Source: Catenaria anguillulae PL171 (lineage: Eukaryota > Blastocladiomycota > Blastocladiomycetes > Blastocladiales > Catenariaceae). Taken from it: a stretch of 64,000 nt of DNA. The DNA is taken from positions 186,001 to 250,000 of the forward strand of contig MCFL01000014.1 of the NCBI GenBank assembly GCA_002102555.1, given 5' to 3'. Under the pieces are notes generated by a model. That model was not told where the DNA came from. It saw nothing but the letters and a program-made list of their open reading frames with translations, and made no database searches. The translations under genes and the position numbers were made by a program. Below, piece after piece: positions 31,532 to 42,046 of this stretch. The stretch's first letter is position 1. Every line of letters starts with the position of its first letter.

Positions 31532-32533
31532 ATGCACCGATCCACATCCCGCACACATACAGCTGCCGCCCTGTCGGTCTCGGCCTGCTGTTTGCTCGCC
31601 CTTGTCTTTACCTGCCCATCCACCCATGCGCAATCACCCTCACCGACAGTCCCGTCGTCAACGTCAACGTCAACGACAACATCATCCGCAACTTCAACCT
31701 CTGCCTCCGCACCCTTTGCCCTGCCCACGGGCTCGCTCGCGCAACTCGACCGCCAAGGCCGCGCTGCTCATTGCGTGCGTGTGCCCGTAAGCGCCGTCCC
31801 CTTCTGCCAAGAAGTGGCCGCTGACCGATGGATCGCCCTTCCACAACCCTTGGCTGCCACTGGCGCCCTGGCTCAAGCCGCCATGCTGTCCATGGACACG
31901 TTTGCACGCACGGCCGTGGCCAACTGGACTGCGGTGCTGGACGGGCTCGACTGCCGCACATCCGACGACGAGCGCAGGTACTCTGTGTTTCGCACCTGTG
32001 ACGATTGCGCGCACGCGTACCGGTATTGGATGTGCCGCAACTTGTTTGCCGAGTGTGTCCCGAGCTCGCATTTGATCAAGGCTGGCGCCGCTTCATTGCC
32101 CGGTGTGAATCGCACAGAGCCTGTCGGGTCGTTCAGGGTCACGGCCTTGGGATACCTGGCATCAGCCGCGGGCGTCAACGCTACGCTCACCATTCCCGGC
32201 CGCCTGGACAAGCCCTTGGAAAGCCAGGCGGCCGTGTTGAAGATTGATGGCCCGCCGCTCAAACTCGCGCAGCCAGTGAGTCGTGAGGCCATCGAGGCGG
32301 CCAAGGCCGCACTCAAGGATGTGGTTAAGGAGGACACGTCCGTGGACATGTACACGACCGATCCGCCGTGTATCTCGATATGCCATCACGTCATTCAGTC
32401 GTGCCCGTCGGCCTTTCAGTTTGCATGCCCAAGGGATCATCATGAGGCGTGGCGTGAGGCGGCAGCAGAGTTGGTGCCCAGTCAGAGAAAGGATCCAAGT
32501 GTCGATTACCCGGATTACAATCCGTTGTGCTGA
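31532..32533 (+). CDS. Secreted Cys-rich protein of the Mid1/NALF (FAM155) type
   Basis: Single exon, 333 residues from ATG 31532 (an in-frame ATG at 31496 is also possible). A signal peptide ([24 protein letters not shown]) leads into a Ser/Thr-rich spacer. The ordered part has paired-cysteine blocks: [18 protein letters not shown], then the hallmark [16 protein letters not shown] and NLFAEC, and a C-terminal block [15 protein letters not shown] and FQFACP. This pattern matches the frizzled-like Cys-rich domain of fungal Mid1 (stretch-activated Ca2+ influx, partner of Cch1) and animal NALF1/FAM155 (partner of NALCN). Several N-glycosylation sequons are present. It is shorter than yeast Mid1 and shows no clear C-terminal membrane or GPI segment, ending YNPLC. 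Assignment as the Cch1 channel partner is inference. Confidence 0.65.
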   Translation: MHRSTSRTHTAAALSVSACCLLALVFTCPSTHAQSPSPTVPSSTSTSTTTSSATSTSASAPFALPTGSLAQLDRQGRAAHCVRVPVSAVPFCQEVAADRWIALPQPLAATGALAQAAMLSMDTFARTAVANWTAVLDGLDCRTSDDERRYSVFRTCDDCAHAYRYWMCRNLFAECVPSSHLIKAGAASLPGVNRTEPVGSFRVTALGYLASAAGVNATLTIPGRLDKPLESQAAVLKIDGPPLKLAQPVSREAIEAAKAALKDVVKEDTSVDMYTTDPPCISICHHVIQSCPSAFQFACPRDHHEAWREAAAELVPSQRKDPSVDYPDYNPLC

Positions 32534-33156
32534 ACCATCAGTCATTCGTGCTTGCTTAATGAATGCATAGTATGTATCCAAACTCGGTTTCCTTGTTTCC
32601 ACGTATTGTATCCCCGGAAACTGTCAAGGCTTATTGTTGGCCCTTGAGATTGCGTGGCGAAAGGAACCCAGGACAACATTCCAGTTACACAATTGCATGG
32701 TACAACAGACACCATGACCACGCAGCCAGCGTTCCCATCGTCTGCGTCGTCCTCCGCCTGCGTCTACCCGTGTCCATGCACCTTTGCTTGCTCGCGCAAG
32801 CGTGCTCGACTTGATTCCACGCATGCCCTTTTGGCACCTTGGACAGTATCCCATGCTGTGCTTGGTCGCTACTGTCATGCGGCTGTTCATGCACCCCTTT
32901 GCAGTCACGCAATCTTCCCCAGTAAACCAAGCCAAAAGTTTGAGACCTGGCCTCAGCAGTTGCCCGCGCACGGTCTCGCTCGTCTTGCCTTGACCACGAG
33001 CGTGCGTCGCGTTGATGCCTGAAAGAGTGCTTGGACCGCTGTCAGAATGGCAGCGGCTGGAATACGCGGCAAATGCGTGACGTGTGTACATGATGGGCAG
33101 CGTGGCGGTAGGGTTGCGGTGTTGCAATGGTGAAATCTTGACGAGCGCGTTGGTTA
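32534..33156. other. 3' flank, nothing recognised
   Basis: Short overlapping frames on both strands, none protein-like. It presumably includes the 3' UTR of the Mid1/NALF-like gene. Confidence 0.35.
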
Positions 33157-33823
33157 TCAGGTCACTGCAGCATTTCTGTTGGAGAAACCGTCTAATGACG
33201 GTTCTTGAGCGTGATTTCGGACACTGCTGGCTGCGGGGGAGTGCGGGCGCTTCAGGGAGCTACCTAGCTCCTCTGCGTCGCGACGCGTTGGATCAAGTTG
33301 GAATTGGAGTAAATGGTGCCAATTCCACGATTGTAGCTGGCAGTCGCCCACTTGGTTAAGAGTCGAACTGCGCACGCGCCATTCGTTTACTTGCTTTTGG
33401 TGGTCAGCAAACTTCAACTTGAGGCAAGACAAGATAGCTGTCGCCAACGCTTCAGTTGAGGTGACCGTTGAAAAGTCGATGTGACTTGAAAGCTCAATGC
33501 CCAGGATAGCCAAGTCGTCGCCGTGTGCTTCCATCCAGCGGCAGTGATACGAGGGAGCAAGATCCTAAGCGGATCCGATGCTGACATGGGATACTCTACC
33601 GAGTCAAGTTTCTGGCACCGATGAGTGGTGAAAATCCAATACAGCTTCTCTGGTAGGTAGGTGTGTACTCTTTTCCATGAGCCGAGAACGTTTGTCGCAG
33701 TGGATGTGTGCGATCAGGGCATAGACAATCAGTTCGACGCTCTCATCTTTGGATTCAGTTCCAGTCTTGTGACTCGTCGCCCAATAGGATATGGCGCGAG
33801 GCACTCCAGTCAATGCCGGCCAT
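33157..33823 (-). other. Possible unrecognised gene or decayed gene
   Basis: Protein-like stretches on the minus strand follow one another in different frames: MAGIDWSASRHILLGDESQD from ATG 33823, then SKDESVELIVYALIAHIHCD and THLPTREAVLDFHH, then RCQKLDSVEYPMSASDPLRI, then EAHGDDLAILGIELSSHIDF and AILSCLKLKFADHQKQVNEW. Composition is balanced and not low-complexity, unlike shadow frames. No domain recognised. At least three frame changes are needed, so this is either a real gene in poor consensus or a pseudogene. Confidence 0.35.
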
Positions 33824-35603
33824 TGTGATTCCAGCCGACGGTAGCGGATTGGGACTCTCAGTGGCAGTTGGCGTAGTATCAGGAGGTCGCTACGATGCGG
33901 TGTAACGACGGTGATAGCGATGTATGACGTTGTTTGCGAGGCGAGTGTTCTCTCAATGGGCCATGGTTATATTCCGACGAGGCGAGGATATTGCAGGATT
34001 TATCGAAATCTCATTCATATGGAAGTATGCTCTCCTCTATGCGAGGCCCAAAGACTGCCAGCATGGACCGAAGCCAGGGCATTCATCTGGGATTGTCCGC
34101 ATTGGTCGCGTCCCTTGGACTGCCGTGTTCGCAGTTGTTTCACATGAAGACCATCTGCATCAGACCCTGGCACACTTGGGTTCACACGCACAGGAGAGAT
34201 TATATTACACACACACTACATCGGCAATCGCTGCTATCCACGTGCTAGTTCGCCAACTAATTACAATATGGGTAGCTTGACCAAGGAGTCAATGGAAGCG
34301 GAACTGGAGACGCCCGTCCAACCTGGAACGGCATCGGAGAAGCATTTCGGGCTGGGAAATGAGCTGGAAAGGCAAAAATAATACGCTGGCGAAAATATTT
34401 CAATTAAAATGAGTCAGAAACCGACCACCTGGGAGACGAGCAGCAGAAGTAAAACAGAACATGCAGAAACTGTGAACTTGCGTGTGTGCGACGGAGACGT
34501 GAATGGTGTAGTACGCGGACTACGGTACACGGGATTGATCCATCCGAATCTTGTCGCCCGAAGATTTTCAATGATCTAACCAACCAAGCAGTGCATGTCA
34601 GAATCTAAATGAACGTGTGGGAACAAATTCAGAACAGTTTTGCATGGATTTGTTGGTCTTGCAGGCGCGGCCAGTCTCCTCGCCCGTGTCTGCGGCCCCG
34701 ATCCACCACCCAACATAATAGTACTCGCACCACAGAGCATCAGCGCGAGGTAAAGGACAGGAAGCCGGCCCGGATAGTGCCAGAGAGTCTGCCTCGGCCA
34801 ATCTTCGCAGAGAAGGCGTCATCGACAAGACTCCCGCCGTGCGTGTGAGAACGCAATTCGACCATTGAAGCAGCTACCGAAAGCACGAGAATGCACTGTT
34901 CCAATCCCCTTCGATTTGGTTCCGTTCTTGATGGCAATCGAGTGACCAAACTGGCGCCGCCGGCTGACGGATGCACTGCATGAACTTGCAAAATCATGTT
35001 CATTGACTCCAACTCGCACAAGGGTGCGAGTTCATAGCCGGCCCCCCTCCCCAGTCAGGAAAGCGTGTTCCTCACCTGTACTGCTGAAGACAGAGAGACG
35101 AGGCTGTCAAGCGCAGCAGGCGAACGAAAAACAATGGACAGAATCGAGCCTTCAGGGCAAAGCCAGAGGGAGGGGGCAACTACTAGAGTGTGACAGTGCA
35201 GAGATTGACCGAGTAGTAATCGACCCGAAGGCCATGGGAGATTTGGAAATCCCACAATCTCTCGCCAGTTTGGTGGCGCTGTGCAGCTCCTGCCACCATT
35301 CAGACGAGGTCCGATGCAAATGTCCGTTGCAATTGACCGAAGCGCATTGCGCTGAGCGTTGATGATTCATATTGATACCTGCATTGTCATTTACGGCGGA
35401 CTGGATTCGTCTCTTCAGCTCGATCGATTCATGTGTTTCGTTTGTTCGCACATCATGTCGGCGGGTTTACGTTTCGGGGCGCAGCCAGTCCGTTTATATT
35501 TGCAACACTCTCGAGGTATTTCATCGTGTGGGGACAGTTGCTGTATGTGCAAAGAAGTAACTGTACTCCCAAAACGCAAAAGGATAAAGGACACACCAGC
35601 CTC
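33824..35603. other. Intergenic region, no feature recognised
   Basis: About 1.8 kb with no convincing coding, RNA or repeat signal on either strand. It is the largest stretch in the window with nothing to report beyond short random open frames. Confidence 0.4.
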
Positions 35604-38351
35604 CTAAACCATTGCCGGCACCACCGCCGGCAAGTCGGACACTGCAACCGCTGCTCCAACCATGGCCGCAAACACTCTGCATGAAACACGTGCTCGCACG
35701 GTGTCCGCACAAGCTCTCTGGCCACCACGCTCACCTCTTGCCCGTCCTCGACCAGTGCGCACATGCAAATCGAACACATGGCCCCACCTTGGGCGCCGCC
35801 CGCACCTGCACCCTCCGTCAATGGAACCTGCTCTGCATCGTGCTCATGCGCGCGCAAATGCGCCTCAACCTCGTCGACACTCACCGATAGTCGTAGCTCA
35901 CGAGCCGCCATTTGCGCGGGACAAACCAGGATGCGCCGAGGAATGGTAGCCGTTGGGTGGCCATGACGGCGTACTGCACCGCAATCCACACCATAATGAT
36001 GTGGAGCCATGGGATGTAGGGTTTGCCCGTGTGTCCGAACGTGTAGAGGTTGAATGGGCAAAGAACGAGGTAGGCCGGGAAAAAGAGACGTGTTCCAGTG
36101 GCGAGTACCGAGAGTACGAGCGATGTGCGTGGGGTCACCGACATGTATGCTGAGCGGGCGATTTGCAAGGATGGGTATGAAAATGCGAGGAGAAGTGGGA
36201 GGCCAAACAGAGGTGGGAATGGCGCCGGGTCGTAGAGTAGGATTTGGAGCATGTTGAAGCCAAACACGATCACGTCTACATAATCGAGAATGTCAGACTT
36301 GCGTGTGAGATTTGCCCATCATCTCATGCAAGGGGCAAGGAATGGGCGGCGTACAAAAGGGCAAGAACCAAACAGGGCGGATGCGAATGGACGCCAGGCG
36401 CGAGTTTTGTGATTGCAACACGTGGGCGAGGAACCGCCAAGAAAAGAACATGGTGTGCATGAGCTCAACGAATGCGGCTGTAAGATATGTGAGCATCAGC
36501 TCATCTGCGGGCAAGAAATGCAGGCGATGAATGTCAGCGACAACAGAACTTCTGCGTTCCATGCGCAAACGACGCTTGAACATGCCTTGTGCCAGAGCGC
36601 TCAACAGAAACATGAACGCATAATAGCAGTCGATAACGAGCTGAATCGCAAGCGACGGCCAACTGAAACGCATCAAGTGCTGCAAATGCAAGGTCAACCG
36701 AAAGCGAATGGTGCGAAACGTGAGCGACATGATACAAACCCATGAATATTCAGCAAGAGGAGAGAGCGTACAGAAGGCGACGTGTTCCAGTCCATGTGCT
36801 TCATGGTGACCACAAACCTCACGACTGCCATCACCACATACAAGACGGCCAGGTACGACATGCGCTGAGCAATCACAACATCCGCAACTCCCTCAGCAGC
36901 CCGCGCTCGTCGTCACTCTCCGAGGCCCCTCCCAATGTCCCCAACGTCACGTTACAATTGTGCGAATCCATGATCCATTTTGCATCCAGCGCGGGCAACC
37001 GCCGATCAAACATGCCTCTAGGCTCGCGGTACTCTTTGTAAATCTGATCCATATCCCACCACGTCATTCTAGTGGGCACCTGCGGCTGTGCAAACACAAA
37101 CCACGTGCAATTCGTCGCCTTATCGGGCGCATCCAGTTTTGGCCCTCGCTCGGACCCATCGAGCCAAGTCTGCACTTTTGCACGAAATGCGTCCAAGTCT
37201 TGGATGAGCGGTGGAATGGCCAATGTGCGATTGACGAGATCCGAGGGCAGCGAGCCCAAGAGCGACGTGGCATTGATGCGTGTACTCGCACTAACTATGC
37301 CAAACAGCGATCCGAGAGGACTAACAATGGCCGAGCCGTAGAAGACAAAGTCGGATTGGCCCGGGGCGGTGGTGTTTTTCAGCCCGACGCGAAGTTTGGC
37401 GAGCGTGGTGGCGTTGTGTGATGTGGACGTGAGGTTGGACGGGTGGTCAATGTAGATGAAGGCAAGAGCGCCATCCGAGGTGAGATTGAAGTCGAGCGCG
37501 GCCGGTGGGAGAGGGTATGCAAGCGGGGACGGTGGTTTGAGAGAGCCTATGCCGAGAAATCGCAACGGTGAGCTGAGGCAGCGCGGGGTATGCGTTGTGA
37601 AAATCAACGGACCTAGGTAGTAACCAGACAGGTTGGTGTGATGTACAGGGACGTCCGTCCCATTGGGAAATCGGCCGGGTATCCAGGACTTGACAAGATC
37701 TCGATTGACTTGTGGCAACTGTTCCCAAACGGAAGGAAACGACACGTTGCCAAACCGCAGCGCCGCGTCCAAAAGGGCACGCTGCTCGCTGGTTTCTGAT
37801 AAGAGTTGCTTGTATAGCTGCGAGCGATCGCTTCCCTGGCCAGAAGTGAGCTGAATGATGAGTAGGGCAACGAGAATCCCTACGAGCAGTGAACAACATG
37901 TTGCACGGAGGCGTTGGGCACGCGTAGGTGGGATTGGAGGCACACGAGGATCGGCGCTGGCCTCGGCAGGTGCAGTTTGAGTTGTTGTCGTTATCGGCAA
38001 GATTGGTTGAGGCTGTGTATTTGCCGGAGGTGGCGGTGTATTGTTGACAGAAGGTGGAAGCATTGGCCGGATAGTGGACGCGGTTGCTGAGCTTGCTGGC
38101 GAGCTGGGTAGTGGAGGAAGCAGGCCCGGAACAAAAATCGTTTGAGGCGAGAGTTGTGTCGGTATTGGCGGCTGTGCAGGTGGGGATATGCGGGGCATGG
38201 CAACGGGCAGCAGCGGCTGAGAGGGAGAGGGAGATGGTGCCGCATTGGTGTTCTCTGGGTCTGGGTTGGTGTCCCAGCTGGCGCCGAGGCCGTGCTGATT
38301 GCGACCGAATGGCGGCGAAGTAGGTGACGAGGGTGAGGATGAGGATGACAT
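35604..38351 (-). CDS. TUL1: Tul1/Dsc-type transmembrane RING E3 ubiquitin ligase
   Basis: Tul1 (Dsc1) is the RING ligase of the Golgi/endosome Dsc complex that ubiquitinates membrane proteins. Preferred start ATG 38351 (MSSSSSPSSPTSPPFGRN); an in-frame ATG at 38432 is possible. A Pro-rich cytosolic tail precedes one helix (CCSLLVGILVALLIIQLTSG). A long glycosylatable lumenal domain follows with Tul1 landmarks (SDRSQLYKQLLSE, VHHTNLSGYYLG, DSHNCNVTLGTLGG). Multiple helices come next, split by introns between about 36800 and 36250 (SYLAVLYVVMAVVRFVVTM, SLAIQLVIDCYYAFMFLLSA, NMLQILLYDPAPFPPLFGLP, WLHIIMVWIAVQYAVMATQR). The PRKWRLVSYDY motif precedes a C-terminal RING-H2 (CSICMCALVEDG, TPCEHVFHAECLRPWL, CPTC). 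The frame changes near 36885, 35920 and at the extreme C-terminus look like single missing bases. The likely stop is 35606-35604. Confidence 0.82.
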
Positions 38352-38659
38352 TGCCGTGTGCTGGTTATTTCGACTGGTTTTCCATTGCTGCTGCCAATGC
38401 ACATGGTATTTGTTGTGTGTGCCAATGTTCACGGAGAAAGCATGTTTGGATCTTTGAGCTGTGATTGAGGTTTAGGTTTAGGTTTAGGTTTAGGGCTAGG
38501 TTTTATTCTCTGCAGAGCATGTTGAGTCAGCATCGATCCAACCGACTTGACTTCTGCGGCTTCCTCGCCTAGCTTACGAGATTAGCAGTCTTGCTCTCTC
38601 AAGCTTATTCTTCGTTGACCTTCAATCCATCTGAGCACTACCTCCAGCACATCCACAAC
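38352..38659. promoter_or_regulatory. Divergent TUL1-CCS1 promoter region
   Basis: Only 308 bases separate the predicted start codons of TUL1 (minus) and CCS1 (plus). The interval contains the telomere-like TTTAGG repeat listed separately. That repeat is the only distinctive sequence in the interval and is a candidate binding site. Confidence 0.45.
38468..38496 (+). repeat. Short interstitial telomere-like (GGTTTA)n tract
   Basis: Four perfect GGTTTA units followed by GGTTTAGGG and a degenerate GGCTAGG. The unit is the TTTAGG hexamer, related to but not identical with TTAGGG and TTTAGGG telomere repeats. It lies in the shared promoter of TUL1 and CCS1. Confidence 0.8.
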
Positions 38660-39472
38660 ATGACAGCCGACCAATCCCAAACCACCATCACTACCGAATT
38701 CGCCGTGGACATGACTTGCGCTTCGTGCGAGCAGTCTGTCCGGTCTGCGCTCGCCCCAGTCCCAGGCATTCGGTCGCTCGCCATCTCCATTCCGGAAAAG
38801 CGCGTCGTCATTGAAGCCGCCACGTCGGTCCCGGCCTCGCACTTGTTCACGGCCCTCAAGTCCACGGCCCTGCCTGTGGTGATTCGCGGCCAGGGGCCCG
38901 CGGGACACAACCATTCTGCCGTGTGTGTGCTCGAGGCAACCAACCTGGGCCACGATCCCGCCAAACCATACGGAGTTGTGAGGTTGACGCAGTTGCAGGC
39001 CGATCGCCCGGGCGCAGTGGCGGATGTCACGGCCACGGGACTTTTACCTGGTGCAGACTATCAAGTCTCGATCACCGACTCGGGCGATTTGTCTCGTGGC
39101 GTACAAGGATTGGGCGACCCCAGGGTCAAGGTTGCTGAAGGGAAAACCGACACTCAAGGCCGCCTGGAAGTCGTTGGGCAGCCGCTGGGCAACGTGTGGG
39201 ATTGGGTCGGCTATGGCTTGATTCTACGCACGGCGAATGTTGCCGCCACTCAAGGTGCGCCAGCCTCAACAACCGCCGTGTACGAAGCGGGTGGCGTCAT
39301 TGCCCGGTCGGCCGGGGCGTTTGAAAACTCAAAGACCGTGTGCGCGTGTTCTGGTCGGACGCTGTGGGAGGAGAAGCTTGGATGGGTCCCGAGTGAGGAG
39401 CGCAAGGCAGGGCCATTTGAACCATGGTTCATTTGTAGCTTGTTAATTTTGAACAAGGTCACCATGTTCTAG
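38660..39472 (+). CDS. CCS1: Copper chaperone for superoxide dismutase
   Basis: CCS1 delivers copper to, and forms the disulfide in, Cu/Zn superoxide dismutase in the cytosol and mitochondrial intermembrane space. Single exon from ATG 38660, 270 residues, near the family's ~250. Domain 1 is an HMA fold with the copper site VDMTCASCEQSV (Cys20 and Cys23). Domain 2 is SOD-like: SAVCVLEATNLGHDPAKPYG, GVVRLTQLQAD, GADYQVSITDSGDLSRG, then VWDWVGYGLILRTANVA. Domain 3 carries the CxC metal-transfer motif in SKTVCACSGRTLWEE. A hydrophobic C-terminal tail (WFICSLLILNKVTMF) follows and is unusual. It may come from reading past the true end, because the sequence after RTLWEE is not conserved in the family. 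An in-frame ATG exists upstream at 38591. Confidence 0.9.
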   Translation: MTADQSQTTITTEFAVDMTCASCEQSVRSALAPVPGIRSLAISIPEKRVVIEAATSVPASHLFTALKSTALPVVIRGQGPAGHNHSAVCVLEATNLGHDPAKPYGVVRLTQLQADRPGAVADVTATGLLPGADYQVSITDSGDLSRGVQGLGDPRVKVAEGKTDTQGRLEVVGQPLGNVWDWVGYGLILRTANVAATQGAPASTTAVYEAGGVIARSAGAFENSKTVCACSGRTLWEEKLGWVPSEERKAGPFEPWFICSLLILNKVTMF

Positions 39473-39530
39473 CCCCCAATATCTTCATCATTGCAACAAT
39501 GTGGGCAAGCTTTTGTTTGTGACATTTCCG

Positions 39531-40774
39531 TTACAGTACCCCTTGCACGCGAGCACTTGCCTTGACTGCCAACTGACTCAACCCAAACCCTCCCTTCTTC
39601 TTCTTTCTGCTCGCTTCCTCCTGATCGCCCTCTTTCTTTGCCGACTCGGGCGGCTGCGCAAACTGTGCGCGGAACGCCAACGCCATCTCAATCGCTTTCG
39701 CCGAACTGGTCCCATAATCCGACGGCTTGCGCAGATGCGTCTTTGAACTCGTCCGATTCACCACCGCTGGAACAGGCGCAGGCATGCTCACAGCGGGCAA
39801 AGGACTTGATGCAAGTGGCGCCGCTGCAGCTGCCACCTTAGGTTTAGCCAATCCAAGTGCAACCAGCTTGTGATTGAGCTCGTCAAGTGCGCGGTTCCGA
39901 ACGGCCGCAGGAATGCGCTCTTCGCGAGCGACCTTGCCGTCACGCATGTATACGACGCGGTGCGCGAACGACTTCAGATACACGTCGTGCGTTACCATAA
40001 TCATGGTCATGCCGTTTTCAGAGTTGAGCCGGCACAGCAGGTCAATGATGCGGTGCGTGTTTGCCGTGTCGAGATCTCCCCTATGTAGGATTGTTTGAAG
40101 CAGAGTCTCAGTCATGTACGCCCGACCAGCACCGCGGGCGACTCCATTGGAAGGGAAAGCCGTACGTTGGCTCGTCCAAGAGTAACACATCAGGGGTATT
40201 GGCTATGGCACGTGCAATCGTCACCCTTTGCGCCTCTCCACCACTCAGTTGGGTTGGAAAGTGGTCGAGCCGATGGCCCAGGCCGACGCGCTGCAGCGAC
40301 TCGTGGACCAATTGGCGCCGCTTGTTGCGTGGGACATCGCCTTTCAATGTCATTGGCAACTCGACATTCTCTGACGCGGTCATACTGGTGATGAGGTTGA
40401 ATGATTGGAACACAAAGCCGAGCTTTTGCAAGCGGATCGTTGCCAAGTCTTCATCCGATGTGTCGGAAGTAATTGCTGCAAACAAGATGTTGGTGGTTGG
40501 GATGCGAACGGGATACTCGTGAAAGGAAATGAGGATGAGCGTGCATACGCGATCCACCAATGTGCAACTCGCCCTTGTCGGCTTATCAATGGTCCCAGGA
40601 CATTCAATAGCGTCGACTTGCCACCACCCGAATTGCCGTAAATATGAGCCATTCGCCCGGGTACACGTTGAGCGACACACCGCGGAGCGCAGGCACTCCC
40701 TCCAGCCCGAGCAAGTACGTCTTGTGGATTTTTTGAGCTGAATGATGGGCGGCAAGTGCGTGTTCAGTGGACAT
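39531..40774 (-). CDS. LolD/MacB-type ABC ATPase with C-terminal extension
   Basis: A single nucleotide-binding domain with no membrane helices. From ATG 40774: HKTYLLGLEGVPALRGVSLN, Walker A GNSGGGKSTLLNVLG (after one frame change near 40645), an intron beginning GTATGCACG near 40545 and ending TTTGCAG, and the Q-loop region LQKLGFVFQSFNLITSMTA. The signature is QLSGGEAQRVTIARAIA and Walker B is DVLLLDEPT. A second intron (GTACGG to ACATAG, about 40182-40080) splits Walker B from the D-loop, TGDLDTANTHRIIDLLCRL. The switch His is MIMVTHDVYLKSFAHRVVYM. The pattern VSLxVxPGE, FQxFNLxxxMTAxENVELPM, GDLDT fits the LolD/MacB/LptB-like importer and extruder ATPases common in bacteria. A ~130-residue Ala/Pro/Lys-rich extension with KPSDYGTSSAKAIEMALAF follows. 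No cognate permease is nearby. Confidence 0.78.
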
Positions 40775-41382
40775 AGTATCCGCTCTCATTCTCTAGGCTA
40801 GGCGACTGGTCTGCATCTCTAGCGGTGATCGATGCCGACGGATGGTGGTGGATGGGAACTGTAATGGACGCGGCAGTCAAGGCGCCGTTGGGCGGGGTAT
40901 CAGCGGCAGTCATGTTTGCGGGCGGTGCAAGTCGTCAATGGCTTGCTGTAGGATGGAATGGCGCAAGTTGATGGGTCTGACACTTTTCCGGTTGGCATGT
41001 TCGCAGGCGCAATCAAAGTGAGTGATTGTTTGCCGCCACAGGGGACGTGTTCGCACAAAAGTGAGTGCTCCATCCAATCCACTCACGATTTCTGTGATGA
41101 ATCCAAAATTAACTCCATCATCTCCATCATTCTGGGTCCTTCTTCTTCTGCAACCTACGGAACACTTCTTTTTGAGTCATTGAAGCAAGACGAGCGCCGT
41201 GCAGCTGTGTCCTTCCGCAAGGAATTTCTGGACGAGCCGTCTGCGTCGGTGGGTTAAGATTTGGGAGGTATACAAATGATGGACAACTTCACCTCACATC
41301 CTCAAACCAACCCGGCTAACCAACAAGCTTCTCCCATTTGCCTTGCTCCACTCCCACGACTCAACGCAACACCATTTCCACC
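40775..41382. other. Divergent promoter region
   Basis: This lies between the ABC ATPase gene (minus) and the ACT-domain gene (plus). One open frame (40958-41257) has no protein-like features and is not called. The last 60 bases are a C/A-rich leader for the ACT gene. Confidence 0.35.
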
Positions 41383-41811
41383 ATGGCATCCACCGCAACC
41401 TTTACCTTTACTCGCTCGCCCTTGCGCTTTGCCATCCACCGCCTCGCGCCGGCCACGAGTATTCCTGGCTCGATCGCGTCTCTGCCCTTTGTCACCATCT
41501 CGCGCACGCGCGACGAGCTGTCACTGCTCGTGCCCACGACCGTACCGCTGGCCGACCATTTCCCTGCGGCCAGCCTGGGTGAGCTCAAGACGGAGCAAAC
41601 GTATGCGGCATTCAAGATATCTGCCGTGCTCGATTTTGCGCTCGTCGGCATTCTCGCGGGCGTGTCCAACTTGCTGGCCAAGGTGGGCGTGTCCATTTTC
41701 GTGGTGAGCACGTTTGATACGGATTATGTGCTTGTCAAGGAGGAGAATGTGGAAAAGGCCGTCAAGGCGTTGGAGGAAGTGGGACACAAGGTTGTTGAGG
41801 GCGAGATTTGA
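41383..41811 (+). CDS. ACT-domain (CASTOR/ACT_7-like) protein
   Basis: Single exon of 142 residues from ATG 41383 (MASTATFTFTRSPLRFAIHR), preceded by CCACC-like context. The N-terminal half has FVTISRTRDELSLLVPTTVP, typical of the first ACT-like half of this family. The C-terminal half is a classical ACT_7 unit: AVLDFALVGILAGVSNLLAK, VGVSIFVVSTFDTDYVLVKE and AVKALEEVGHKVVEG. ACT domains bind amino acids. Related eukaryotic proteins include the arginine sensor CASTOR, and bacterial relatives are small stand-alone proteins like this one. The ligand is unknown. The frame is intact. Confidence 0.82.
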   Translation: MASTATFTFTRSPLRFAIHRLAPATSIPGSIASLPFVTISRTRDELSLLVPTTVPLADHFPAASLGELKTEQTYAAFKISAVLDFALVGILAGVSNLLAKVGVSIFVVSTFDTDYVLVKEENVEKAVKALEEVGHKVVEGEI

Positions 41812-42046
41812 TGTTGTCTGCTGGCATGATGTCCAAGTGCGAGGTAAAACGATTGCTTGACACAATAAATAAGTTTGAGGCATGTATTGCGGAAAGTTGT
41901 AAAGGATGTGACATGGTGCTTCTCAAGAGGAAGAGGAGATGCACTGCGACTGTGAAGAAACAAGAGGAAAACATGACTGCACGATGGTGTTTCTTGTTGT
42001 GGGTGCACCAACAAACAGAAAGCGAGAGATGACTCACTGCCAACCA

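Noticed and set aside
31379-31728. Minus-strand open frame with (WMDG)n repeats
   Set aside because: It is just the translation of the ATCC microsatellite and has no other protein-like sequence.
38468-38496. A chromosome end or internal telomere
   Set aside because: Only about 29 bases of repeat, flanked on both sides by ordinary genes within a few hundred bases.
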